A stretch of 64,000 bases of DNA from CAYGHE01 sp964349805 (GTDB lineage Bacteria; Patescibacteriota; Saccharimonadia; Saccharimonadales; Saccharimonadaceae). The notes below the pieces were generated by a model. That model had not been told where the DNA came from and searched no databases. It saw only the letters and a list, made by a program, of their open reading frames with translations. Below, piece by piece: positions 1-6,891 of this stretch (position 1 is the first letter of the stretch; the number at the start of each line of letters is the position of its first letter). The stretch spans positions 1-64,000 of the forward strand of contig CAYGHE010000001.1 of assembly GCA_964349805.1 (NCBI GenBank), read 5' to 3'. The position numbers and the translations under genes are program-made.

Positions 1-2
1 GT

Positions 3-413
3 TCTACTATTTACGGTAATAACCGTTACCCATCTGGTCGTCCAGCTAGCGACAACATAGCTAATGGTACTGGAATTAACGTGGGTGACTACCTGCCTGG
101 AGCACAAGCTTGGGCAATATTCAGCGCCAAAGTTGTCGACGAAAAACAATTAGAATGTGGCAAAACTACTATGGTTAATAAAGCCAAGGTAACAACTGGT
201 GGTGGATCTATTGAAGATACTGCCAACGTTATTGTTACCACAGAATGCCAACCACCAGAAGAACCAGAAGAGCCAGAGCAGCCTCCGGTTACTCCTCCTG
301 AATTACCTGTTACAGGTATCGGTGAAGGCATCGCTGCTGTTATCGGACTCGGTTCGTTAACTGCTAGCACTGGCTACTACATAGTAAGCCGCCGCTTCGG
401 CATAGAAAAATAA
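3..413 (+). CDS. LPxTG-anchored surface protein, C-terminal part (5' end outside window)
   Basis: The frame is open from the left edge of the window, so this is the last ~136 residues of a longer protein. It shows a short beta-rich stretch, then a Pro/Glu-rich spacer (repeated PEEPEEPEQPP-like residues), then LPVTG, a hydrophobic segment of about 20 residues and a basic tail ending RRFGIEK. That order is a classic cell-wall sorting signal, so the protein is expected to be exported and covalently attached by a sortase such as the one encoded at 6274-6888. The upstream domains that would give its function are not visible. A terminator follows at 485-520. Confidence 0.8.
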   Translation, partial: STIYGNNRYPSGRPASDNIANGTGINVGDYLPGAQAWAIFSAKVVDEKQLECGKTTMVNKAKVTTGGGSIEDTANVIVTTECQPPEEPEEPEQPPVTPPELPVTGIGEGIAAVIGLGSLTASTGYYIVSRRFGIEK

Positions 414-484
414 GACAGGCCGAGGAACCGTAGCAAGAGCTACCCTCACCAAACATCAACCAACACAATCCACACAAACCCTTG

Positions 485-520
485 CAACCCCTGTTCTAGT
501 AGCAGGGGTTGTTTGCTTCC
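485..520 (+). terminator. Rho-independent terminator after the LPxTG gene
   Basis: A perfect 9-bp inverted repeat (485-493 with 503-511, CAACCCCTG/CAGGGGTTG) with a 9-nt loop is followed by a short T-rich stretch. It lies 70 nt after the stop codon of the surface protein. Confidence 0.75.
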
Positions 521-524
521 CAGT

Positions 525-567
525 GTTTGCAAGGCCCGTCCTTGCTACAAGGACGGGCCTTGCAAAC
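525..567. repeat. REP-like palindrome copy A (full, upstream of RAYT gene)
   Basis: Perfect 20-bp inverted repeat (525-544 with 548-567) around the loop CTA. The core arm reads TTGCAAGGCCCGTCCTTG. Each arm also contains its own shorter palindrome (GCAAGG...CCTTGC), so it can fold either as one long hairpin or as small ones. The same core occurs at 1235-1259, 5358-5399, 52219-52242 and 62450-62492. This copy ends 27 nt before the transposase start codon, and its right arm carries TTGCAA, about 15 nt upstream of the transposase -10 box. Confidence 0.9.
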
Positions 568-594
568 ATAAGCGGTGCGCTATATTCTGTAAAT

Positions 595-1221
595 ATGCCT
601 ACACGAAACCGCGTCAAGATTTATGGCGAGGATCAGTTTTACCACGTATACAATCGTGGTGTAAATAAAGAAGATATTTTCAAAGACGACGCCGACTATG
701 TTTATTTCCTAAGCTTACTCAAACGTCACCTATCACCAGGGGAGTCTGTCGATAAATACGGACGATTAATACGAAAATACGACGACAAGATAGAGCTAGT
801 AGCCTACTGCCTAATGCCTAATCACTATCACCTGCTTTGCTATCTGAAAGACCCCGAGGGTCTAGTAGGGCTAACAAGAAGCGTTATGACTGCTTATACC
901 ATGTACTTCAATAAGAAATACAAGCGCGTTGGCCCACTCTATCAAGAAAGATTCTTGGCATCTAATATCACTTCCGATTTTTATCTTTGGCACGTTAGCA
1001 GATATATCCACCTAAATCCGATAACTATCGGCAAGAATTTCCGGACCTATCCGTATTCAAGCATTGACTACTATGTAGGCAAAAAACAGTCTGAATGGTT
1101 GCATACTGAGCGACTAGTTGAAAAGACCGAAGAAAAAGCTAAATACCTAGGTTTCGTGTCAGACTACGAGACAATGCACAAAGAGCTTGATGAACTTAAG
1201 CGCATTTTAGCCGCTTCCTAG
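595..1221 (+). CDS. REP-associated tyrosine transposase (RAYT, Y1/HUH family)
   Basis: Single-strand DNA transposase of the Y1 HUH superfamily, the TnpA-REP type that cuts at REP hairpins. In the 208-residue product, RGVNKEDIF near residue 21 and LMPNHYHLL (His77-Tyr78-His79) form the HUH metal site. RYIHLNP follows, with Tyr137 as the likely nucleophile by comparison with the YIHxNP motif of other RAYTs. The reading frame extends upstream through palindrome A, but ATG 595 is preferred: it matches the family's N-terminus and lies 8 nt after a TATATT box at 581-586. The gene is bracketed by palindromes A and B. It is intact, and the flanking sequence shows no IS200-type element ends. Confidence 0.92.
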   Translation: MPTRNRVKIYGEDQFYHVYNRGVNKEDIFKDDADYVYFLSLLKRHLSPGESVDKYGRLIRKYDDKIELVAYCLMPNHYHLLCYLKDPEGLVGLTRSVMTAYTMYFNKKYKRVGPLYQERFLASNITSDFYLWHVSRYIHLNPITIGKNFRTYPYSSIDYYVGKKQSEWLHTERLVEKTEEKAKYLGFVSDYETMHKELDELKRILAAS

Positions 1222-1234
1222 ATTATAACTTCCT

Positions 1235-1259
1235 GTTTGCAAGGCCCGTCCTTGCAAAC
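1235..1259. repeat. REP-like palindrome copy B (half unit, downstream of RAYT gene)
   Basis: One arm of the repeat only: GTTTGCAAGG, CCCGT loop, CCTTGCAAAC, a perfect 10-bp inverted repeat with a 5-nt loop. It begins 13 nt after the RAYT stop codon, so the transposase gene lies between a full unit and a half unit. Confidence 0.88.
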
Positions 1260-1313
1260 ATTCCCTGCGAACGAGTAGATTACGATCCTTAGCTAGGTGT
1301 GTATAATATGCTT

Positions 1314-1532
1314 ATGGGAAAGCGACAGAAAAAGAAACGCAACAAGGTTTATACAGGAGAGGGAGCGGCACCAACTCGTCCTACCATCACCCGCTTATCC
1401 GCAGCTGACCGATCAAAAATTGGTCAATGGTGGTTTGAGAAAAAACGCCTAGTCAAACGAACATCTATTATCTCAGCTGTCATTATCTTTCTTGGCTGGC
1501 TTATCTTTGAGCTTATCCGTATCGTCAGCTAG
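1314..1532 (+). CDS. Small basic single-pass membrane protein, function unknown
   Basis: A 72-residue protein with a strongly basic N-terminus (KRQKKKRNK), a short polar linker and one hydrophobic segment near the C-terminus (about residues 47-68), so the N-terminus is probably cytoplasmic. A perfect TATAAT at 1302-1307 ends 6 nt before ATG 1314, which fixes this start and suggests a leaderless message. In-frame GTG and ATG codons further upstream would overlap the -10 box. The last 60 nt overlap the 3' end of the convergent histidine kinase gene. I do not recognise a family. Confidence 0.6.
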   Translation: MGKRQKKKRNKVYTGEGAAPTRPTITRLSAADRSKIGQWWFEKKRLVKRTSIISAVIIFLGWLIFELIRIVS

Positions 1533-3677
1533 TCTTACTTTATCGAGCGACAACCGAAAACCGAATACACTCCCCTTATTCTCTTTTGACTCAAACACGA
1601 CTTCGCCGCCATGAGCCACAATAACTTTTTTGGCCAAAAATAGCCCCACGCCAGTACCATCAGGTCGTTGTTTGCGAGCATTCGAGGCACGGAAGAATTT
1701 ATTAAACAGCCTAGCTTGCTCATCTTTGGGCACGCCAATACCTGTGTCTTTTACCGTAAAGAGGGCTTCTTTTTCATCAATCGACAGATTAATCTTTATG
1801 GTGGTGTGTTCGCTGCTATAAAAGATGGCGTTATCCGTGAAATTCATAATCACCTGACGCAGTTTATCTTGGTCAATGTTAAGAATCGGGAACTTCTTGG
1901 GCGTAAATTTATAGGCAAATTTTAGATTCCTAGAAGCCGCGCTTATTTCTAGGCTTTCTAACTCTTGGCTAACAATTTTGGATAAATCAGCTGGACGTTT
2001 ATCAATGATAAACTTGCCCGTCTGCAACCTAGATACGTTCAAAAAATCGTTTATCAAACGCACCATACGTTCACTGCTCATGAAAGCCTCTCTGAGCAAG
2101 TGTCTTTGGCGGTCGGCAACTTTACCGACATCACCGTCAAGTATCATGCTGATATAACCTTTTACGCTAGTTAACGGAGTACGCAATTGATGCGAGGCCA
2201 TGCTTATAAATTCATCCTTAGCTTCATCCAAGCGTTGCAATTGGGAATTACTAGCCCGAAGCTCGGACGTAGCTTCGTCAATACGCTGTTGCAGAGTAGC
2301 GTTTAGCTCTTTTAGGGCATGCATTGATAAGGCATTTTGAATAGCAATCACTAATTCATCAGCAATGGTAGACAGAACCCTGATGTCTCGTTTAGTGTAG
2401 CCAGACGTTCGATGATCCCCAAGGCATAAATAGCCAAGCACCGAATCTTTCTGTACTAGTGGTAGTATCAAGGCTATCTGGTGACTAACCATCATACGCC
2501 TAACCGGATCTTCATCCTCTAGTAAATCAGCCACTACGACTTCTTTTGCTAATTCTCGGGCATTTATTAATGAGCGCGCATCTTCGACGGGCAATTGCTT
2601 GTGCCGTGGCGTGCCAGCGCAAACGTAATGACCATCATCGACGCTCGTCTGTATAAAGAAGAATGCTTGTTCGGACTTCAGAGTTGTACTTATTTCGTAG
2701 GCGGATCTTTCTAGTAAATTTCTAAGGTCACCTACGGATGTTAGTATGCGACTTAGACTAGCAAAGAAGTCATCGCTGTTGTAACTGTCTTTGTAAAATA
2801 ATTTCTTGGTTAATCTGTCGAAGAACCGTTTAATCGGCTGAAATATAAACGCCAGCAAAAGCGCCAATACTACGTTGAAAGGTTGCAATAATGCTACGTC
2901 ATTCAGTAACAGTTCGGAAATAGTAAGTGCTAATACGTAATATATACCGGCCAACGTTAGTAATGAGAGCATGTACACCACTGTTCTAATGACCGCTAAT
3001 CGCACATCAAACAAACCATGCTTAGCAATTGCATAGACGATAGTAGCGGCTAGAATAACAGTGGCTAACGGCCCAAACTGTGTCGTGTGCCAACTCTCGC
3101 TCATCAGCGGTAGTATTAGATTAAAGGTCAAACCAGCTATAGAACTAAAACAAAAGGCAGCTAACACTAGTTTGGCATGCATTTTACGAGCCTTATCTAT
3201 GCGCGCTGGCAAGAATAATAGATTTCTAGAGATTAAAATTAGCAGACCGACGAATCCAGCTATATACACAAACAATAGCGGCCCTATAGAGAATTGTAGT
3301 TTCCCACCCGTATCAACTTCTACGTTACCAGATATCAAAGACGTTGCTGAAAGCATAATAATAACTCCGCTAATTATCAGCAAACTTATTTTCTCTATTG
3401 TTTTTATTTTTCGCACAACTGGGAAATTATACGTAAAAATCAATCCCGCTAGTACTGTTCCATATCCACCAATAAAAGCTAATCGATTAGTGATTTCATT
3501 AATCTCTATGTTGCTACTGGGTAGCTCTGTAACATAACTTGAAGCGACCCACACGCAAATTAGCAAAGTCATAGCGGCAAAAGCACGGGCGGAGTTAGCC
3601 TTCGGGTCGCGCACCAAGACAAACAACCCTAATGCAAGATTAGTGATGCAGGTGATTATGACTATGCCCGCCCCCAT
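1473..3677 (-). CDS. Membrane sensor histidine kinase with 7TM-like sensor and GAF domain
   Basis: A 734-residue two-component kinase. The first ~290 residues form about eight hydrophobic segments resembling the 7TM histidine-kinase N-terminal region. A GAF-like domain (about 305-450) and a coiled coil (450-485) follow. The HisKA domain has the phosphoacceptor His496 in SMASHQLRTP, and the HATPase has its N-box near NFTDNAIFYS and G-boxes DTGIGV and GTGVGL. The start ATG 3677 lies 6 nt after TAAACT. No response regulator is adjacent on this strand; the lone receiver at 4972-5346 is the nearest candidate partner. The gene overlaps a small convergent gene by 60 nt. Confidence 0.9.
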   Translation of the reverse strand: MGAGIVIITCITNLALGLFVLVRDPKANSARAFAAMTLLICVWVASSYVTELPSSNIEINEITNRLAFIGGYGTVLAGLIFTYNFPVVRKIKTIEKISLLIISGVIIMLSATSLISGNVEVDTGGKLQFSIGPLLFVYIAGFVGLLILISRNLLFLPARIDKARKMHAKLVLAAFCFSSIAGLTFNLILPLMSESWHTTQFGPLATVILAATIVYAIAKHGLFDVRLAVIRTVVYMLSLLTLAGIYYVLALTISELLLNDVALLQPFNVVLALLLAFIFQPIKRFFDRLTKKLFYKDSYNSDDFFASLSRILTSVGDLRNLLERSAYEISTTLKSEQAFFFIQTSVDDGHYVCAGTPRHKQLPVEDARSLINARELAKEVVVADLLEDEDPVRRMMVSHQIALILPLVQKDSVLGYLCLGDHRTSGYTKRDIRVLSTIADELVIAIQNALSMHALKELNATLQQRIDEATSELRASNSQLQRLDEAKDEFISMASHQLRTPLTSVKGYISMILDGDVGKVADRQRHLLREAFMSSERMVRLINDFLNVSRLQTGKFIIDKRPADLSKIVSQELESLEISAASRNLKFAYKFTPKKFPILNIDQDKLRQVIMNFTDNAIFYSSEHTTIKINLSIDEKEALFTVKDTGIGVPKDEQARLFNKFFRASNARKQRPDGTGVGLFLAKKVIVAHGGEVVFESKENKGSVFGFRLSLDKVRLADDTDKLKDKPAKKDNDS

Positions 3678-3738
3678 AGTCTCAGTTTAGCGTAAGCAAG
3701 TTAGTTTTGACAGTCGGTTATTTGTGGAAGGCCAATAG

Positions 3739-4548
3739 TTAATCTTGCAATAGAATAGAGTCATCTTCCGAGCCATCAACTAACCGGTCCAAGGCTGTCC
3801 CCGCTAAGCGCCCTTTTATAGTCTTCTTGTGTCGACTCATTTTTTCATAAAATTCTGGCACATATCCGTATACCGGTTGACTACTCTTTGAACCCAGATA
3901 AGGCCGTGGTTCAGCGCCCGCTAATGGTACAAATGGTATACCTAAAAACTGTGTCATTCTTTTGAGAGGTTTATCATCAATTATAGACACGAGGTGTTCA
4001 ATATCATGGTCTACCGCAGATAAGTACATAGCCCTATAAAGCTGTATACTAACAGCTCCTTCTCCGCTACGATAATCTGGGATCACCGCTACCGTCCCAA
4101 CATCCCATACTTCGTCAAGATTATCTATAGAATGATAATTGAGAGCTTCTTGCTTGCTTATGCTGAACGGTTCCTTGCTAATATCATCTAGGGTCTTGAA
4201 ACCGTTTGGGGAATTTCTTATAACTCTTAAAACGCCCGTGGTTCTAGCTTTTGCGCGATCAATAGATAGGAAAAACCCGCTCGCCTCCTCGTAAGGCGAA
4301 TATTCTTCGATCATTTTATCGGCAGTGTTACCAAATTCTGCCTCAAAAACTTCTCTTTCTATATGTCTACCCAGATTTGCGTATGTTGAACCACTATCTA
4401 CCTCTACTGCCACGAATCGATGCTGCGAAGACACATTCATTGTCCTGGCAACCAATAGTTCTTCGGTCAGCACAGCTACCTGTCCTGGTGGCAGAACATA
4501 GCTAATACTAGCGCCCCCAGGCTGTCCTTCTATAGGATCAATAGGCAT
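3739..4548 (-). CDS. GNAT-like protein resembling autoinducer/FeeM-type N-acyl synthases
   Basis: A 269-residue cytosolic protein without signal peptide or membrane segments. The order of its features recalls the acyl-homoserine-lactone/FeeM branch of the GNAT fold: IEREVFEAEF, then EYSPYE (compare E-F-D-x-Y-D), a strand pair around TTGVLRVIR, the VAVIPDYRSG strand-loop that would hold the acyl-CoA/ACP pantetheine, and a helix with YRAMYLSA. The assignment rests on pattern only, and a generic GNAT is the alternative. Its ATG overlaps the stop codon of the upstream SpeD-like gene by one base (TAATG), so the two are translationally coupled. Confidence 0.5.
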   Translation of the reverse strand: MPIDPIEGQPGGASISYVLPPGQVAVLTEELLVARTMNVSSQHRFVAVEVDSGSTYANLGRHIEREVFEAEFGNTADKMIEEYSPYEEASGFFLSIDRAKARTTGVLRVIRNSPNGFKTLDDISKEPFSISKQEALNYHSIDNLDEVWDVGTVAVIPDYRSGEGAVSIQLYRAMYLSAVDHDIEHLVSIIDDKPLKRMTQFLGIPFVPLAGAEPRPYLGSKSSQPVYGYVPEFYEKMSRHKKTIKGRLAGTALDRLVDGSEDDSILLQD

Positions 4549-4889
4549 TAAAACTCCTTGTGCTCTACTTGAGTACTCTTAAAGAAATTCTTAGTGAATT
4601 TTATCGCGGCATCAGGTTTGAATTCTTTACAGGTATAAATATCGACGCTATAAAACAAAACTGGAGTATCCCATGCATAAAAGTGGGCTCCAGAAGTTTC
4701 CCAATGCATCCAACCGGCCCAGCCAAATTTTTCGCTACGATGTGTGACTGGTTCGTTCAATTGCCGCATACCTATTACTCGGGATAATTCCGATAAATAC
4801 AATTTAATATCTGCACTCTTAATAGGCTCTCTTGGGTACCCCTCGATTACCAATCTCTGTCTATGAATGGTTGGTGCAAGATCTTTCAT
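4548..4889 (-). CDS. SpeD-like (S-adenosylmethionine decarboxylase fold) small protein
   Basis: A 113-residue protein whose second half resembles the AdoMetDC/SpeD core. SGAHFYAW (66-73) lies where the family has SHISIHTW, followed by SVDIYTCKEF with Cys87 matching the family's TCG cysteine. In that alignment Ser66 takes the place of the pyruvoyl-forming serine, but the catalytic histidine is replaced by Tyr71. It may therefore be a diverged or repurposed member; SpeD homologues acting as amino acid decarboxylases are known. It is first in a two-gene operon with the GNAT-like gene. Confidence in the family is moderate, in the activity low. Confidence 0.45.
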   Translation of the reverse strand: MKDLAPTIHRQRLVIEGYPREPIKSADIKLYLSELSRVIGMRQLNEPVTHRSEKFGWAGWMHWETSGAHFYAWDTPVLFYSVDIYTCKEFKPDAAIKFTKNFFKSTQVEHKEF

Positions 4890-4971
4890 GTTTTTGTTAT
4901 TTACATTAGTAAATTCTCACTAATTATACCATAGGCTTGAATGGCTTCCTGCTACCAGGTATGATAAGGCC

Positions 4972-5346
4972 ATGAGTAAAATCGCAATTATCGAAGATGA
5001 CCCTGTTATCAGTCAAATGTACCGTATGAAGTTCGAGGCGGATGGGTTCGAAGTAGAACTTGCTAACAATGGTGAGCGCGGTGTAGCGCTAGTAGAAACT
5101 TTTGCACCAGATTTGATTTTATTAGACATACAAATGCCGAAAATGAATGGCGTCGAAGCATTGAAAATAATCCGCCAAAATGACTGGGGCAAAGATATCC
5201 CGGTGATAGTCCTTACTAATTTAGGCGAAGAAGAGTCACCAAAAGAAGTTCGATCTCTGGGAGTAGAAAATTACATAGTGAAAGCTAATTTAACACCTCG
5301 CCAAGTAGTTCAACGCGTCAAAGAAACTTTAGGTATCAAGAGCTAA
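4972..5346 (+). CDS. Stand-alone response regulator receiver protein (CheY-like)
   Basis: A 124-residue single receiver domain with no output domain. The acidic pair is in IIEDDP (Asp8-Asp9), the phosphoacceptor is the Asp of LLDIQMP (about residue 52), the conserved Thr is in VLTNL and the Lys in YIVKANL. It could relay phosphate from a kinase such as the one at 1473-3677 or act by protein contact, for example on pilus motors; neither is shown here. TATGAT at 4960-4965 lies 6 nt before ATG 4972, another leaderless-type start. REP copy C follows its stop codon. Confidence 0.9.
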   Translation: MSKIAIIEDDPVISQMYRMKFEADGFEVELANNGERGVALVETFAPDLILLDIQMPKMNGVEALKIIRQNDWGKDIPVIVLTNLGEEESPKEVRSLGVENYIVKANLTPRQVVQRVKETLGIKS

Positions 5347-5357
5347 CCACCCCTATT

Positions 5358-5399
5358 GTTTGCAAGGCCCGTCCTTGCAACAAGGACGGGCCTTGCAAC
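5358..5399. repeat. REP-like palindrome copy C (full, between convergent genes)
   Basis: Perfect 18-bp arms (5360-5377 and 5381-5398) around CAA. It sits between the stop codons of the receiver gene (+) and folD (-), where it probably serves both as a terminator. The outer flanks (CTAACCACCCC on the left, GGGGTTAG on the right) add imperfect pairing outside the repeat. Copies D and E have similar C-rich left flanks. Confidence 0.9.
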
Positions 5400-5411
5400 A
5401 CTTCGCTGGGG

Positions 5412-6242
5412 TTAGTTTAGGTCTTGTTGGCCTTGTTTCTCGGCAACTTTTCGAGCAGCTGTGATGACGTTATCTATCAATGCGGCGACAGTTAAAGGCC
5501 CGACGCCACCCTTAGGTGGAGCTATAGTAATATCTTGACGAGCTAGTACATCTTCGGCCAAATCACCGACAAGTACACCCCCATCTGACGCCGTACCAGC
5601 ATCTACCACCACTGCATTCTCGCGTATCATATCACTTTTAATTAGATGCGGTACTCCTGTGGCAGCTATTACTATTTCAAAATCGCGTAAACGACTTGGT
5701 AGATCCGTACTCTTACTATCAAAAATCGTTACGTCATAACCGCTAGTTTTCCACATTTTAGCTAAGGGAGCGCCAACTAAACGACCGTGACCGACTATCG
5801 CGATTGGTCGGTCGGCAAGCTCGACCCCATATCCGCCAAGTAGCCAGTTAATCGCCATGGCTGTCGCTGAATCAAAATCCGCACCTTCTCCCAAACCATC
5901 AATATCCTTACGGGGACTAACTGTATTTAGAATATCCGCAGCCTCGGATGGATTATCAAGGGGTAATTGAACTATGATTCCATGAATGTCTGGATCGTCG
6001 TTTAGATTGCCTATCAATGACTGTATTTCGGCCTGTGGCACGGAGTACATATCTGACTCCACTAAAATATCAGCGGCGTACTGCCTCTTGATTCTTATAT
6101 AGGTATCGATCACTGGATCGTTTTTGGTTTTAATAATCGCAAACTTCGGTATTACTTTCCAAGACTGCCGCAAAGCTCTCACCTGTTTGGCTTGGCGTTC
6201 TTTGATAAATCCCGCTAAATCTGATCCGTTTAAAATTCGCAT
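5412..6242 (-). CDS. folD: Bifunctional methylenetetrahydrofolate dehydrogenase/cyclohydrolase
   Basis: FolD interconverts 5,10-methylene-THF and 10-formyl-THF in one-carbon metabolism and would use the C1 units released by the glyA product. The 276-residue product has the substrate motif YIRIKRQYA (containing the family's Y-x3-K), IIVQLPLD, DIDGLGEGA, a Rossmann segment around AIVGHGRLVG and the C-terminal PPKGGVGPLTVA signature. ATG 6242 is chosen because MRILNGSDLA is the family N-terminus and TACAAT lies 7 nt upstream; the longer upstream frame is not conserved in type. The gene is convergent with the receiver gene across REP copy C. Confidence 0.93.
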   Translation of the reverse strand: MRILNGSDLAGFIKERQAKQVRALRQSWKVIPKFAIIKTKNDPVIDTYIRIKRQYAADILVESDMYSVPQAEIQSLIGNLNDDPDIHGIIVQLPLDNPSEAADILNTVSPRKDIDGLGEGADFDSATAMAINWLLGGYGVELADRPIAIVGHGRLVGAPLAKMWKTSGYDVTIFDSKSTDLPSRLRDFEIVIAATGVPHLIKSDMIRENAVVVDAGTASDGGVLVGDLAEDVLARQDITIAPPKGGVGPLTVAALIDNVITAARKVAEKQGQQDLN

Positions 6243-6273
6243 ACTAATTATTGTACAGGACAAAAATAGGGAT

Positions 6274-6888
6274 TTACCAAGTATCTTCGCCCACATATTC
6301 CGTAAAAACAACTAATCGGTGACTAAATGTTTGTTGCAGTATATTCCAACCACCCTCGCACGTAATTAGATTAACCATTTTTTTGTCGGTATAGCCAAAA
6401 ATTTTATCTAATGGCGCATCATCCACCGCGTAACTCTGCTTGTCAGTTACCTTGAAATTTAGCACCCTATTGTCGCTCGTCAAGACGTGCACGTCATCGC
6501 CTTTATTCAAGTCGCGTAATTTAGCGAACATTATAGGACCGCGCCAGCTACTGACATGACCCGCTATAACAGCGTTGCCTTCTGCACCAATTTCTGCGCC
6601 GTCCTCATACCACCCCACTTCTTTGGTACTGGTTGGCACAGCCATATTTCCATCACTATCTATGCCGACGTTTTGTATGTGCGCCGATATCCCTACGCTA
6701 GGAATTACAAGGCGCGGCACTGTCAATTCATCTGCGCGTGCCGTACTTTCCTTGTTATTTTGAACCTGTTGAATCACGCTTTCAACTTCTATAGGCTGCG
6801 AGTCGGTTGGTAGAAACAGTATTAGCAGATACGCTGCTCCAGATAGTACCAGTACACCGACGAAGCAAAATATTAAACGACGCTTCAT
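6274..6888 (-). CDS. Sortase (class E/F-like transpeptidase)
   Basis: Membrane-anchored cysteine transpeptidase that joins LPxTG proteins to the envelope. The 204-residue product has an N-terminal membrane anchor (about residues 5-26) and the sortase barrel. It carries the complete catalytic triad: His111 in IAGHVSS, Cys177 in LITCEGG and Arg191 in SHRLVVF. It starts 3 nt after the stop of the propeller LPxTG protein, so substrate and enzyme share an operon. The LPVTG protein at the left edge of the window is another probable substrate. The class is assigned by overall pattern (VGWY, GHVSSWRGP) and is less certain than the family. Confidence 0.9.
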   Translation of the reverse strand: MKRRLIFCFVGVLVLSGAAYLLILFLPTDSQPIEVESVIQQVQNNKESTARADELTVPRLVIPSVGISAHIQNVGIDSDGNMAVPTSTKEVGWYEDGAEIGAEGNAVIAGHVSSWRGPIMFAKLRDLNKGDDVHVLTSDNRVLNFKVTDKQSYAVDDAPLDKIFGYTDKKMVNLITCEGGWNILQQTFSHRLVVFTEYVGEDTW

Positions 6889-6891
6889 ATG

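Noticed and set aside
525..1259. CRISPR-like reading of the repeated palindromes
   Set aside because: Repeats are not regularly spaced, have no spacers and no cas genes nearby; the RAYT link explains them.
3061..3537. 158-codon open frame on the plus strand opposite the histidine kinase
   Set aside because: It lies wholly within the kinase gene, has no promoter or ribosome site and no recognisable protein features; it is the reverse-frame shadow of the membrane region.
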